64,000 nucleotides of DNA. It comes from a virus. Every line of letters begins with the position of its first letter. The stretch's first letter is position 1. A program made the translations under genes and the position numbers. Shown one piece after another: positions 7,843 to 15,458 of the stretch. The DNA lies in the IMG/VR virus record IMGVR_UViG_3300042691_038651, positions 1 through 64,000 of that record; one strand, written 5' to 3'. The notes under the pieces were generated by a model. That model did not search any database. It was not told the DNA's origin and saw only the letters and a program-made list of their open reading frames with translations.

Positions 7843-8925
7843 ATGAAGGAGAATGAGTCTAACTCATTCTCCTTTTCTTTTAATTCGCGCGAGATTAACC
7901 CAGCGGAGCTCAACGCAAAAATCTACAAACTTTTACAAGAGATACTGGACTCTCGTTTTTCCGAATTTGAGAAAAGGAGAATCGCGGAAAAAGCCGGTAG
8001 GCTTAATTTTGCATGTCCATACTGTGGGGATTCCTACAGCGAGCTTCACAAGAAGCGTGGCAACATCTATCTGGAAAACTACGGATATCACTGCTACAAC
8101 TGTGGTAAACACACTACAGTTCGTGGCATATTTCGTGATTTCTCCAAGCAGCTGGACTCTGATGAGATCGTCTACATACAGACTCAACAAACTGACCACG
8201 TCCCTTCCACAAAAACCATCGATCCATTTGTCTTCCTGGACAAAGGCCTAATTGAGAAAGTTTCACTTAGCCGAAAGTCTTTGGATGAATTTTATGAAGC
8301 GGTACCGGTCGACCATGCACGAATCTTTAGTTATCTAAAGAAGCGTTTGCAGCCGGAGTTTACCAAGTTTTCTTGGAATGCGGAAAAGGAAAAGCTTTTC
8401 ATCTATCACATGGTGCCTGGCACTGACCGTGCACTTGGGTTTCAGGTAAGAAACTTTAAGGCTTCTCCAAAGTATATGACATGGAAGCTGACACGGATCT
8501 ATGAAGATTTAGGCATCCAACCCACTGAAGAGGTAATTGAGATTGACAAAATCTCTACAACCTTTGGTATTCTACAACTGGATTTCAAGCAACCAATCAC
8601 GGTATTTGAAGGCCCACTGGATAGTTTTCTCTTCAAAAATTCTGTTGCTACATGTTCTTCCAAGATGGACTTTCCGTTAGAAATGGGAAACATTCGCTAT
8701 ATGTATGATTATGATATTGCAGGCCGAGACGCTGCAATGGAAAAGCTACAAAATGGTTATCCAGTCTTTCTGTGGAAAAAATACCTGGAAGATGCTGGAA
8801 TACCATACAGCAATAAAAAAATTGACTTAACCGACCTACTAGTCTATGCAAAACGAAAAGGAATACAATTGCCAAGATTCGGAGAATACTTCTCAAAAGA
8901 CAGATTCGACGCATACTGGCTCTGA
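7843..8925 (+). CDS. 61: DNA primase, gp61-like
   Basis: The protein of about 360 residues has an N-terminal zinc-binding domain (C58-x2-C61 and C84-x2-C87 in CPYCG and HCYNCGKH), followed by a TOPRIM-like catalytic core with FEGPLDSFLF and an acidic YDYDIAGRDAA motif. It makes RNA primers for lagging-strand synthesis together with the gp41-like helicase at 50992. Start 7843 (MKENESNSFS) is preferred because more upstream starts lie within the SSB gene; the start codons lie in the terminator hairpin. It overlaps the next small gene by 80 bases. Confidence 0.85.
   Translation: MKENESNSFSFSFNSREINPAELNAKIYKLLQEILDSRFSEFEKRRIAEKAGRLNFACPYCGDSYSELHKKRGNIYLENYGYHCYNCGKHTTVRGIFRDFSKQLDSDEIVYIQTQQTDHVPSTKTIDPFVFLDKGLIEKVSLSRKSLDEFYEAVPVDHARIFSYLKKRLQPEFTKFSWNAEKEKLFIYHMVPGTDRALGFQVRNFKASPKYMTWKLTRIYEDLGIQPTEEVIEIDKISTTFGILQLDFKQPITVFEGPLDSFLFKNSVATCSSKMDFPLEMGNIRYMYDYDIAGRDAAMEKLQNGYPVFLWKKYLEDAGIPYSNKKIDLTDLLVYAKRKGIQLPRFGEYFSKDRFDAYWL
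7846..7880 (+). terminator. intrinsic terminator after SSB, overlapping primase start
   Basis: A 13-bp perfect stem, AAGGAGAATGAGT (7846-7858) with ACTCATTCTCCTT (7862-7874), a three-base loop and a following TTCTTTT run form a strong Rho-independent terminator 17 bases after the SSB stop. It also encodes residues 2-12 of the primase if primase starts at 7843, so it may act as an attenuator that lets SSB be made in excess. Confidence 0.7.
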
Positions 8926-9094
8926 CCAAATTTGGCTGGAAGCACCGGAAAAGCTGAAAGGCTTGGCCAGTTTTCAAACAGATTTGCAAGAAATAAATAT
9001 ACTAACCGACTTCACGGCGACACCGCCAAAAAAGAAGTCAAATAAAATAGAAGTGCATGTCAGAAGAAAAGACACCAATGGAAGCCTCTTCTAA
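8846..9094 (+). CDS. small hypothetical protein between primase and UvsY
   Basis: The 82-residue hydrophilic protein overlaps the end of the primase gene by 80 bases and the start of the UvsY-like gene by 38 bases. It is polar, with a Lys-rich C-terminal third (TPPKKKSNKIEVHVRRKDTNG). The overlaps on both sides fit the compact operon, but no domain is recognised and the start could lie later, for example within the non-overlapping part. Confidence 0.5.
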   Translation: MQNEKEYNCQDSENTSQKTDSTHTGSDQIWLEAPEKLKGLASFQTDLQEINILTDFTATPPKKKSNKIEVHVRRKDTNGSLF

Positions 9095-9515
9095 AAATGA
9101 AGGCCTACACACTCGGTTTCATGCCGAGCGGGACGAATGGACTCTTAAAGTTCAGTCTCTAACAGAGCGCCTAAAGAGTATTTATGATTGTGCTGAGCTG
9201 CTCACTGACCTCTATAGCCAGCGACAAATTGCAGGCGACTACATTCATGAACTGGTGGCTCATTCTTCCAAGCTGAACCGCGTTTACCGGGAACGGAAGC
9301 GAGAACGCTACTTGCACTATACGCAAAATTACGATCTAAGGCTTGACAAAGATCCAAAGATGTTGTTTATTGACGTTGATTTAGCCGACCTGGTTGAACG
9401 CCGAGAAATACTGCAAAATCATTTGGACTTTATGCGTGAAACTCTTCGCAGTATTGATACAATCTGTTATGGAGTTAAACACAGGATAGCCTTGGAGGAA
9501 TACCGAAGAGGATGA
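9057..9515 (+). CDS. uvsY: UvsY-like recombination mediator
   Basis: The 152-residue, highly charged helical protein matches the T4 UvsY pattern (137 residues). A basic central helix (NRVYRERKRERYLHYTQNY) is followed by a segment with D-K-D-P-K-M-L-F-I-D-V-D, and the C-terminal helix ends SIDTICYGVKHRIALEEYRRG, like the T4 I-K-S-R-x-F-A-I-K-H ending. UvsY loads UvsX recombinase onto SSB-coated ssDNA. It is close to UvsW, as in T4, and overlaps the next gene by four bases. The assignment is by pattern and context rather than an active-site signature. Confidence 0.65.
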   Translation: MSEEKTPMEASSKNEGLHTRFHAERDEWTLKVQSLTERLKSIYDCAELLTDLYSQRQIAGDYIHELVAHSSKLNRVYRERKRERYLHYTQNYDLRLDKDPKMLFIDVDLADLVERREILQNHLDFMRETLRSIDTICYGVKHRIALEEYRRG

Positions 9516-10315
9516 CAAACAAAATAAAAAGAGTAGACACACCACATGGCCGAGTGTACATGGTCAAAGATGGAGAAGAGATAAAGATCTATCCATCTGT
9601 AACAACCGTGCTTTCATCAGAGGCCAACCCCTGGTTAGACAAACTTGCCCAAGATATTGGTGAGGCTGAACTTGCCAAGATTTCTCAAAGAGCTGCTAAT
9701 CGTGGAACGGTAATGCACACCTACCTGGAAAACTACCTCATCTGCATCGGTTACCGTGGTAACGGCGACGAATGTCTTCTCTATTCTCAAAAGAAGAGTA
9801 TAAAAGATTTAGCAGGAAAGTACGACCCTGAGACCATCGAAAAAGGAAGACTCCTATTTTACACAATGTTAGAGTCTGACCTCTTTAGAAAGATGAAAAA
9901 GCCGCTCTTCTCAGAAAAGTTTTTGTGGTCACACCAGTACGGCTTTGCCGGAACTGCTGACTTTGGTTATTCCGAAGTAATTGAAACAGAAGATGGAGAC
10001 ATCTTGGGAGATTTCAAAAGCGCCAATTCACCAAGAGGCGAAGATCAAGTAGGCAAATACAAAAAACAGCTCGGAGCATATTCTATTGCATATGAAGAGA
10101 GAACAGGGCGTAAAGTCAAACGGGCTGAAGTATGGATTGCTCACCCACAAGGCATACAGGAAATTGTTTTACAAGGCGATGATCTAGAAAGTGCCAAAAG
10201 TAACTTTGCAGCACTTTGCGAAAACTATCATCAAAACTGGAATAAAAAACCTATACTCGAATACTTAAAGTCTCTCAAAGATACTAAAATGACTGCTCAT
10301 GGAAGTGAAAGCTGA
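9512..10315 (+). CDS. PD-(D/E)XK family exonuclease, RecB/Cas4-like
   Basis: The 267-residue protein has the nuclease core G-T-A-D-F-G followed by DILGDFKSA, which fits the Asp...(D/E)-x-K catalytic strand pair. A later Q-V-G-K-Y-K-K-Q-L-G-A-Y motif matches the RecB-family motif Q...Y, and an early R-G-T-V-M-H motif the family's RG-x-x-x-H. Such enzymes degrade DNA ends during recombination or host DNA breakdown. No Cas4 cysteine cluster is apparent. It overlaps UvsY-like and UvsW-like genes on either side, indicating a recombination operon. Confidence 0.75.
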   Translation: MTNKIKRVDTPHGRVYMVKDGEEIKIYPSVTTVLSSEANPWLDKLAQDIGEAELAKISQRAANRGTVMHTYLENYLICIGYRGNGDECLLYSQKKSIKDLAGKYDPETIEKGRLLFYTMLESDLFRKMKKPLFSEKFLWSHQYGFAGTADFGYSEVIETEDGDILGDFKSANSPRGEDQVGKYKKQLGAYSIAYEERTGRKVKRAEVWIAHPQGIQEIVLQGDDLESAKSNFAALCENYHQNWNKKPILEYLKSLKDTKMTAHGSES

Positions 10316-11828
10316 AGTAACACCAGATAAGAGGTTCATACAGATTGTAGATGCCTCAGAGCTTGAGATGGATCAAATACGCCACTCATTTAAGAAACGC
10401 ATCAGTAACTGGAGGTTTCATCCACTGGTTAAAAAGCGTGTGTGGGATGGTTATATCTCTTTTATTGACCGATACAATCGTATACCGATTGGTCTTTGGA
10501 ACGAGCTCAATCAGACATGCGCTAAATATCATTTCAAATTAGAGGTTGCCGGGTTTGAAACTGTAGTTGATAACGAGTTTGATGAAGAAGACTTTCGCTC
10601 TTGGGTGGATGAATTCTTTGGTGATCACCCAAAAATTACACCAAGAGATTACCAGGTTGATGCCTGCATTCCAATCCTCAAATATCGCCGAAACATCAGT
10701 GAGATTGCTACATCGGCAGGAAAGACTCTTATCATGTTTATGTTGTTTGCATATATGATAGATCGTAAGAAAGCCAAGCGTCTTATGATTGTGGTACCAA
10801 ACACAAACCTCATCATACAGACTAACGAGGACTTTGAGATCTACAACAACAATAAGATGGACTTCAAAACCCAACTGATTCATGGAGGAACGGATAAAAC
10901 CAAGAAAGAGGTTGACCTTATCATTGGTACTTACCAATCCTTGGTGAAACGAGAACTACATTTCTTTGAAGGAATTGACGCTGTCCTGGTAGATGAGGCG
11001 CATCATACAAACGCAAGTTCAATCAAAAAGATCTTGGTGAACTGTATGGATGCCACCTACGCAGTCGGACTTTCAGGTACCATGTTACAAAATGGTAGCA
11101 CCGAGGCTTTAACTATCCAGGCATATCTGGGTCCGCAGGTAAACAATATCAGCGCATCGTTCCTTACTGAGAACAAATATGCCACTCCTATTCAGGTGAA
11201 AATTGTACAGATGGACTACATCGGTCATGAGATCCGTGAAAAGCTGGAAAGTCTTCGTGAACAAAAGAACAGCGGTGAATTTGATGGAGCAAAACTTCTA
11301 GAAGTTGAAAAGCGCTTGGTGGTCGAAAACCGCCCAAGGTTTCTCTACATTGCAAACTTCATCTGTAAAACTACCAAAAACTCATTGGTTTTGTATCAAA
11401 ATGTGAAAGATTCCTATGGCAGAAGAATCTACGACTACATTCGTGAAAATACCACCGATAAGGAAGTGTTTTATGTAGACGGTTCAACTCCGCCAGATTT
11501 GCGAGAAGACTACATCAATCGAATGGAGGAAGGCAGCAATAAAATCTTGGTAGCATCCTTTGGCACGTTCTCTACAGGTATCTCTATCAACAATATCCAT
11601 AACGTATTCTTTGTGGAATCCTACAAGAGCGAAAAGATTGTACGTCAATCAATCGGTCGAGGTATGCGTTTATGCGAAGGCAAAGAAAAGGTTAACATCA
11701 TTGACTTTGTAGATGACTTTTCTCTCAATTCACGAAACAAGAATTACCTGCTAAAACATGGAGAAGACCGCATGAAGATTTACAAGCAGCAAGGATTCCC
11801 CTATAAGCTATATAAAGTAACATTCTAA
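10299..11828 (+). CDS. uvsW: UvsW-like DNA/RNA helicase
   Basis: The 509-residue superfamily 2 helicase has an N-terminal accessory domain, then a Q-like motif (ITPRDYQVDAC), Walker A (ATSAGKTLIM, around residue 140), DEAH box (VLVDEAHH, around 232), motif III (GLSGTM), and the second RecA domain with FGTFSTGISINNI and motif VI (RQSIGRGMRL). Length equals T4 UvsW (503). UvsW unwinds R-loops and branched DNA, switching T4 from origin-dependent to recombination-dependent replication. It overlaps the upstream nuclease gene by 17 bases and is the last gene before the first block of leader-tagged genes. Confidence 0.9.
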   Translation: MEVKAEVTPDKRFIQIVDASELEMDQIRHSFKKRISNWRFHPLVKKRVWDGYISFIDRYNRIPIGLWNELNQTCAKYHFKLEVAGFETVVDNEFDEEDFRSWVDEFFGDHPKITPRDYQVDACIPILKYRRNISEIATSAGKTLIMFMLFAYMIDRKKAKRLMIVVPNTNLIIQTNEDFEIYNNNKMDFKTQLIHGGTDKTKKEVDLIIGTYQSLVKRELHFFEGIDAVLVDEAHHTNASSIKKILVNCMDATYAVGLSGTMLQNGSTEALTIQAYLGPQVNNISASFLTENKYATPIQVKIVQMDYIGHEIREKLESLREQKNSGEFDGAKLLEVEKRLVVENRPRFLYIANFICKTTKNSLVLYQNVKDSYGRRIYDYIRENTTDKEVFYVDGSTPPDLREDYINRMEEGSNKILVASFGTFSTGISINNIHNVFFVESYKSEKIVRQSIGRGMRLCEGKEKVNIIDFVDDFSLNSRNKNYLLKHGEDRMKIYKQQGFPYKLYKVTF

Positions 11829-11831
11829 GTG

Positions 11832-11840
11832 GATATATAG
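11832..11840 (+). promoter_or_regulatory. candidate late promoter, GATATATAG motif
   Basis: GATATATAGTAAAAA lies just after the UvsW stop and 17 bases before the GTG at 11858, the first gene of the tagged-protein region. It marks the switch from the replication genes to the packaged-protein genes. One of at least seven copies of the nonamer or a single-base variant. Confidence 0.55.
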
Positions 11841-11857
11841 TAAAAATTGTCCACATA

Positions 11858-12238
11858 GTGAAGTCATTCGTAGAATTCCTTACTGAAGCAAAAGGCGCTG
11901 GAAACATTAAAAACTCCAAGACGCTCGAAATGCCGCTTGGCGACAATCCTCTTACAATAGGAATGAACCATGCGGATCCTACTATTGACGGGCTTCGCAC
12001 ACATTTACTTGACATTTTTTGGCCAAAAGCTAATGGCGACAAAAAATTAGAGACCAAGATCAATCAATGTATTACTACATTTGCTCACGCAATGGACAAA
12101 AAGCTAAGGATTGATGAGGATATCATCATTCTATTAGCAAAATGTGCAAATATGAGCCAGGATGAAGTGACCAAAATACTCAGCGAGGAGCTGGATAAAT
12201 ACTACGGTCAATTTCAAAACATATATGGAATGACATAA
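11858..12238 (+). CDS. leader-tagged protein, predicted packaged (CTS)
   Basis: The 126-residue product starts at GTG with leader M-K-S-F-V-E-F-L-T-E-A, matching a T4-type capsid-targeting sequence with predicted cleavage after Glu10. The mature part is helical and hydrophilic, with no recognised domain. It is the first gene after a candidate late promoter. By analogy with T4 internal proteins it would enter the prohead with the scaffold, be trimmed by the prohead protease, and be ejected with the DNA. Confidence 0.65.
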   Translation: MKSFVEFLTEAKGAGNIKNSKTLEMPLGDNPLTIGMNHADPTIDGLRTHLLDIFWPKANGDKKLETKINQCITTFAHAMDKKLRIDEDIIILLAKCANMSQDEVTKILSEELDKYYGQFQNIYGMT

Positions 12239-12250
12239 AAATAAAGCAAC

Positions 12251-12592
12251 ATGATGAAAAAGTTTAGCGAATGGATTGGTTCAGTAAGAGAAGCAGAAGA
12301 GAAAGAGCTTTCTCCTCTACAGAAATCTTACCGTGAATACTTTCAAGCAAAATTGTCAAAATTTGGAGTTGAGTCTCCTGCTGACCTCGACGACGAAAAG
12401 AAGAAAGAGTTCTTCAACGAAATCTCTGCTGATTGGGAAGCTGGAAAAGGCGTAAAACCTGCAGCAAAAGAAGAGATTGAGAAAGAGAAAGAAGAGGCTA
12501 AAGAGAAGGAGAAAGAAGAGCCTTCAAAAGATGTAGCAGACCTTGAGGGAAGCCCCGAGGACAAAATGGAAGACCTAACAAAAACCAAATAA
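12251..12592 (+). CDS. leader-tagged acidic/basic repeat protein, paralogue of next gene
   Basis: The 113-residue protein has leader M-(M)-K-K-F-S-E-W-I-G-S-V-R-E-A and a conserved core (QKSYREYFQAKLSKFGVESP, then a segment with E-K-K-K-E-F-F-N-E-I-S-A-D-W). The C-terminal half is almost entirely Lys/Glu (KEKEEAKEKEKEE) and probably disordered. The next gene repeats the same plan, so the pair arose by tandem duplication. Highly charged packaged proteins could neutralise or condense DNA in the head. Start is 12251 or the adjacent ATG at 12254. Confidence 0.65.
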   Translation: MMKKFSEWIGSVREAEEKELSPLQKSYREYFQAKLSKFGVESPADLDDEKKKEFFNEISADWEAGKGVKPAAKEEIEKEKEEAKEKEKEEPSKDVADLEGSPEDKMEDLTKTK

Positions 12593-12595
12593 GAT

Positions 12596-13021
12596 ATGAA
12601 AAAATTTAGCGAATGGATTGGAACAGTCCGCGAAGCAGCCGAAGCAAAAAAATCTGAGCTTCAGAAGTCTTACCAAGACTATTTTCAAGCCAAGTTAGCA
12701 AAATACGGGGTAGAATCTCCTGCTGACCTTGATGAGGAGAAGAAAAAAGAATTCTTTAACGAGATCTCTGCTGACTGGGATGCTGGTAAAGGTGTTAAGC
12801 CTGCTGCCAAAGAAAAGGTGGAAAAAGAAAAGGAAGAAGCTGGAATTAAAGAAGGCGAAGTTCCTGCTGCAAAACCTGCTGAAGAGACTGCCGAGCTTCC
12901 AAAAGCTGATGAAACTCCGGAAAGTACTGAGGTAAAAGCTGCTGAACCTAAGAAAGAGGAAGAGCAGGGAACCGAGGTTAACAAGGAAGGTGACATCGAC
13001 ACAGAAAAAGAAGTAAAGTAA
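12596..13021 (+). CDS. leader-tagged charged protein, paralogue of 12251 gene
   Basis: The 141-residue protein has leader M-K-K-F-S-E-W-I-G-T-V-R-E-A and the same core as its upstream neighbour (KSYQDYFQAKLAKYGVESP; EFFNEISADWDAGKGVKPAA). The C-terminal extension is longer and rich in Glu, Pro, Ala and Lys. The leader and core are strongly conserved while the tail has diverged, as expected of a disordered cargo tail. It starts four bases after the previous stop. Confidence 0.65.
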   Translation: MKKFSEWIGTVREAAEAKKSELQKSYQDYFQAKLAKYGVESPADLDEEKKKEFFNEISADWDAGKGVKPAAKEKVEKEKEEAGIKEGEVPAAKPAEETAELPKADETPESTEVKAAEPKKEEEQGTEVNKEGDIDTEKEVK

Positions 13022-13022
13022 G

Positions 13023-13268
13023 ATGAACTTTTCAGAATTTGAAAAAGGCATTAACGAAGCTCCTAACTATTCTCCTGAGAGACTAAAAGCACACTCCGAT
13101 AAAGCTGAAAAGCTTCGTCAGGCTGCTTTAGCCGCTTGTTCCAAAAACCAAAAGTTCTTGGATATGAAGAATCTGGGAGGCCAGCAACTAGACAATGCTG
13201 AAGAGGCATTTGAAGATCTGGAATCTGCAATGGAGGCCTACTTTGACCACTTAAAAACTGCACCTTAA
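13023..13268 (+). CDS. small tagged helical protein
   Basis: The 81-residue protein begins M-N-F-S-E-F-E-K-G-I-N-E-A, a variant of the leader with I-N-E-A as the predicted cleavage site. The rest is helical, ending in an acidic helix (NAEEAFEDLESAMEAYFDHL). It lies one base after the preceding stop. The leader lacks the usual M-K start, so tagging is a little less certain than for the neighbours. Confidence 0.6.
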   Translation: MNFSEFEKGINEAPNYSPERLKAHSDKAEKLRQAALAACSKNQKFLDMKNLGGQQLDNAEEAFEDLESAMEAYFDHLKTAP

Positions 13269-13269
13269 T

Positions 13270-13737
13270 ATGAAACACGCAAAAACATTTGAAGCTTTTA
13301 TTGCTGAAAAACTAACTGCAAAAAATCCTAATGAAGTTGTTACCATCGATGCTGATATGGCATATGATAACCCTATGGATGCTAAAGTAGTTTTTAATAA
13401 GTTCAAGCTTAAAGTAAAAGAGGTTAAAGGCGGTCAAGGCACTGAGCACGAGATCACTGGAACCAAGAAAGACATTCTTGCATATCTACAGAGCGAATTC
13501 TATGAAATGGAAGACGAGGATATTAAAGAGTTATATCCCGAGCTGCTTGAAGGAAATGAGCTTGACGAAGCAATGGTACAAATTGCCGGAAAGAGCAAGC
13601 CTTCTGGAGCTAAAGTACTTGCCATAGTTCTTGTTGACTATATGATTGAAAAGGACTATCTTAAACCAGGAATGGATAAGTCGAAGAAAAATCTGGTAGA
13701 TGATCTTCAACAATTCATTATGGATAACACTTTCTAA
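13270..13737 (+). CDS. leader-tagged protein, predicted packaged
   Basis: The 155-residue protein has leader M-K-H-A-K-T-F-E-A-F-I-A-E-K. A central alpha/beta segment (VVFNKFKLKVKEVKGGQGTEHEITGTKKDI) ends in acidic E-D-E-D-I-K-E-L-Y. A second predicted protease site, E-L-D-E-A, lies near residue 97, so the protein may be cut twice. The downstream part is a Lys-rich helical domain (KVLAIVLVDYMIEKDYLKPG) that has the size of a small DNA-binding fold, though I do not recognise it. It is preceded by another tagged gene with one base between. Confidence 0.65.
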   Translation: MKHAKTFEAFIAEKLTAKNPNEVVTIDADMAYDNPMDAKVVFNKFKLKVKEVKGGQGTEHEITGTKKDILAYLQSEFYEMEDEDIKELYPELLEGNELDEAMVQIAGKSKPSGAKVLAIVLVDYMIEKDYLKPGMDKSKKNLVDDLQQFIMDNTF

Positions 13738-13739
13738 GT

Positions 13740-14054
13740 ATGAAACATATAAACACCTTTGAGTCATTCATAAACGAGGCATACCGTCAGGTTCCTTACA
13801 ATGCAAAAATCTCTGGCAAATACGAAATTACCATAGACGGAAAGAACCTGGTTACAAATGTAGCTGGATTCGAGAGACAAGACGATGACAACGATTCTCT
13901 CTATTTTATGGATGATGATCCGCTCAAAGCTGAGCATGGAAGTTTTATCGTTAAAAATAGCGATATGATAAAACTATCAAAAGGTGCTACTGTGAATGCT
14001 GTTTGTTCTAAACACGGTAAACCAGCAAAAATCAAAAGAGTAGGAGATCTGTGA
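13740..14054 (+). CDS. leader-tagged small beta-rich protein
   Basis: The 104-residue protein has leader M-K-H-I-N-T-F-E-S-F-I-N-E-A, with cleavage predicted after Glu13. The mature part appears strand-rich, with acidic D-D-D-N-D-S and D-D-D-P stretches and one Cys. It overlaps the next gene's GTG start by four bases (GTGA), implying coupled translation. No domain is recognised. Confidence 0.65.
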   Translation: MKHINTFESFINEAYRQVPYNAKISGKYEITIDGKNLVTNVAGFERQDDDNDSLYFMDDDPLKAEHGSFIVKNSDMIKLSKGATVNAVCSKHGKPAKIKRVGDL

Positions 14055-14404
14055 AACACATACACACATTTGAAAGCTTTTTGAACGAGGCAAAACTTAA
14101 TGAGTATGGAGCCAAACCATCAGCAGATAACTGGTTAGGTTGGTTTGTGCTAACAGGCAATTTGCGTGGAGATTTGAATGCGTGGAAAAAAGGAGAGCTG
14201 GTTAAGGCACACACATCAGATGACAAAGACTATGTTTTTGTGGTAACAGGCGATACCAATTACGAGGCTTACGATGATATCGCAAAAGCTGACTTTGATA
14301 AAATTGCTGAGCCGCTAAATAAAGACAAGCACAAAAAGTCTTACAACTACGTACAGAAATTGAAAAAGCTAAACCAACTAAAAGATTGGGAAGCAATTGA
14401 CTAA
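14051..14404 (+). CDS. leader-tagged small protein
   Basis: The 117-residue protein starts at GTG with leader M-K-H-I-H-T-F-E-S-F-L-N-E-A. At the DNA level its leader is nearly the same as at 18382 and 30900-31832. The mature part has a Trp-containing segment (NWLGWFVLTGNLRGDLNAW) and a Lys-rich C-terminal helix. No recognised family. It overlaps the preceding gene by four bases. Confidence 0.65.
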   Translation: MKHIHTFESFLNEAKLNEYGAKPSADNWLGWFVLTGNLRGDLNAWKKGELVKAHTSDDKDYVFVVTGDTNYEAYDDIAKADFDKIAEPLNKDKHKKSYNYVQKLKKLNQLKDWEAID

Positions 14405-14419
14405 AAAATATAAGTGAAG

Positions 14420-14860
14420 ATGAAACACGTAAACACGTTTGAAAACTTTCTAGGAGAAGCAAAAGTATTAAAGAAAAATGATACTACCTATGGATGGCAT
14501 ATGGCTATTATAGAGTCAGACATTTTTGGAAAAATCAAGCTTGAGACAAAGATTGTTCCAACAGAAAAAGGAAATCACGAACCCGTTGAAGGATCTGTGA
14601 CTGCGGTGGTAAAGATGGGAATAGGAAATTCTCCTTCAGAAACCATCAAAGAGTACACAATAGATTCTGCTGATGCCAAGAAGCTTTCTACATTGTATGT
14701 TAATGCAACGGAAGAAATGGGAAAAACCGGAAAGTACGTAGGCGTTGAAGATCCTCTTAAAGAAAAGCTGGATAAAGAACTTCATGCGTTTGAATTAGAT
14801 CTTTTTGAAAAGGGCCTATCTGCTCTTGAAGACACTTTCATGAAAAAAGAATACAAATAA
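14420..14860 (+). CDS. leader-tagged protein, predicted packaged
   Basis: The 146-residue protein starts at the ATG at 14420 (M-K-H-V-N-T-F-E-N-F-L-G-E-A); an upstream GTG at 14414 is in frame but would only add two residues. The first half of the mature protein is strand-rich and the second half is helical. Function unknown. Confidence 0.65.
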   Translation: MKHVNTFENFLGEAKVLKKNDTTYGWHMAIIESDIFGKIKLETKIVPTEKGNHEPVEGSVTAVVKMGIGNSPSETIKEYTIDSADAKKLSTLYVNATEEMGKTGKYVGVEDPLKEKLDKELHAFELDLFEKGLSALEDTFMKKEYK

Positions 14861-14861
14861 T

Positions 14862-15458
14862 ATGAAGCATATAAAGACATTTGAGAGCTATGTTGTTAGC
14901 CTAAGTGAAGGACTAAACCCTTCCAAAATGAAAGAGCTGATTGCAGAGGTAGCTGAATTGTTAGCCGGACAACTAGCCGATGAAGGTATGGAATCTGATG
15001 AAGTGGAAAACTTTTTAGAGGAGTACCCAAATGCTGCAGAATCTACGCTGGAAGGCTTGGAGGATAAGTACGGAACTGACCTTGTCAACCTATGGCCCAA
15101 GATGAAAGCTGAGGTTATTAAAAAGGTACAAGAGATGCTAGATGAAAACGTTAATGAAGGCCGTTCAGACTTCCGCGAAATTGAAGGTAAAGACCTTGAA
15201 GACGTTTTGGATGCTGTTGCCTATTTGAATGGACAAGGACTTCCTGAAGTTGAAAAAGCTGTAAAAGGGAAAGCGCCTTACAAATTGATTGGCAGCAAAT
15301 CCGGATCTCCAAAAGGCGGCGGAATGCACATGTCATCAATTGATTTCCAAGAAAATCCAGGTGGCGTTAAAATGAGCGTTGGTGAATTCATCGATGTACT
15401 AAATACGGTATTGGATGACGCAGGCTACGACAAATTCAAAGTAAAAATCTTAAAGTAA
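14862..15458 (+). CDS. leader-tagged acidic protein with second candidate cleavage site
   Basis: The 198-residue protein begins M-K-H-I-K-T-F-E-S-Y-V-V-S-L-S-E-G, with the predicted cut at L-S-E/G. An acidic helical domain (about residues 20-95) is followed by E-N-V-N-E-G near residue 98, a second likely prohead-protease site, then a separate alpha/beta domain (about 100-198) with a Gly/Lys-rich loop (GSKSGSPKGGGMHMSS). It may be matured into two pieces. Its stop overlaps the ATG of the ligase-like gene by one base. Confidence 0.65.
   Translation: MKHIKTFESYVVSLSEGLNPSKMKELIAEVAELLAGQLADEGMESDEVENFLEEYPNAAESTLEGLEDKYGTDLVNLWPKMKAEVIKKVQEMLDENVNEGRSDFREIEGKDLEDVLDAVAYLNGQGLPEVEKAVKGKAPYKLIGSKSGSPKGGGMHMSSIDFQENPGGVKMSVGEFIDVLNTVLDDAGYDKFKVKILK

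Noticed and set aside
12685-13002. Minus-strand Ser-rich frame of 105 residues
   Set aside because: Antisense to the Lys/Glu-rich tail of the tagged gene; Ser richness follows from complement of GAA/AAG codons.
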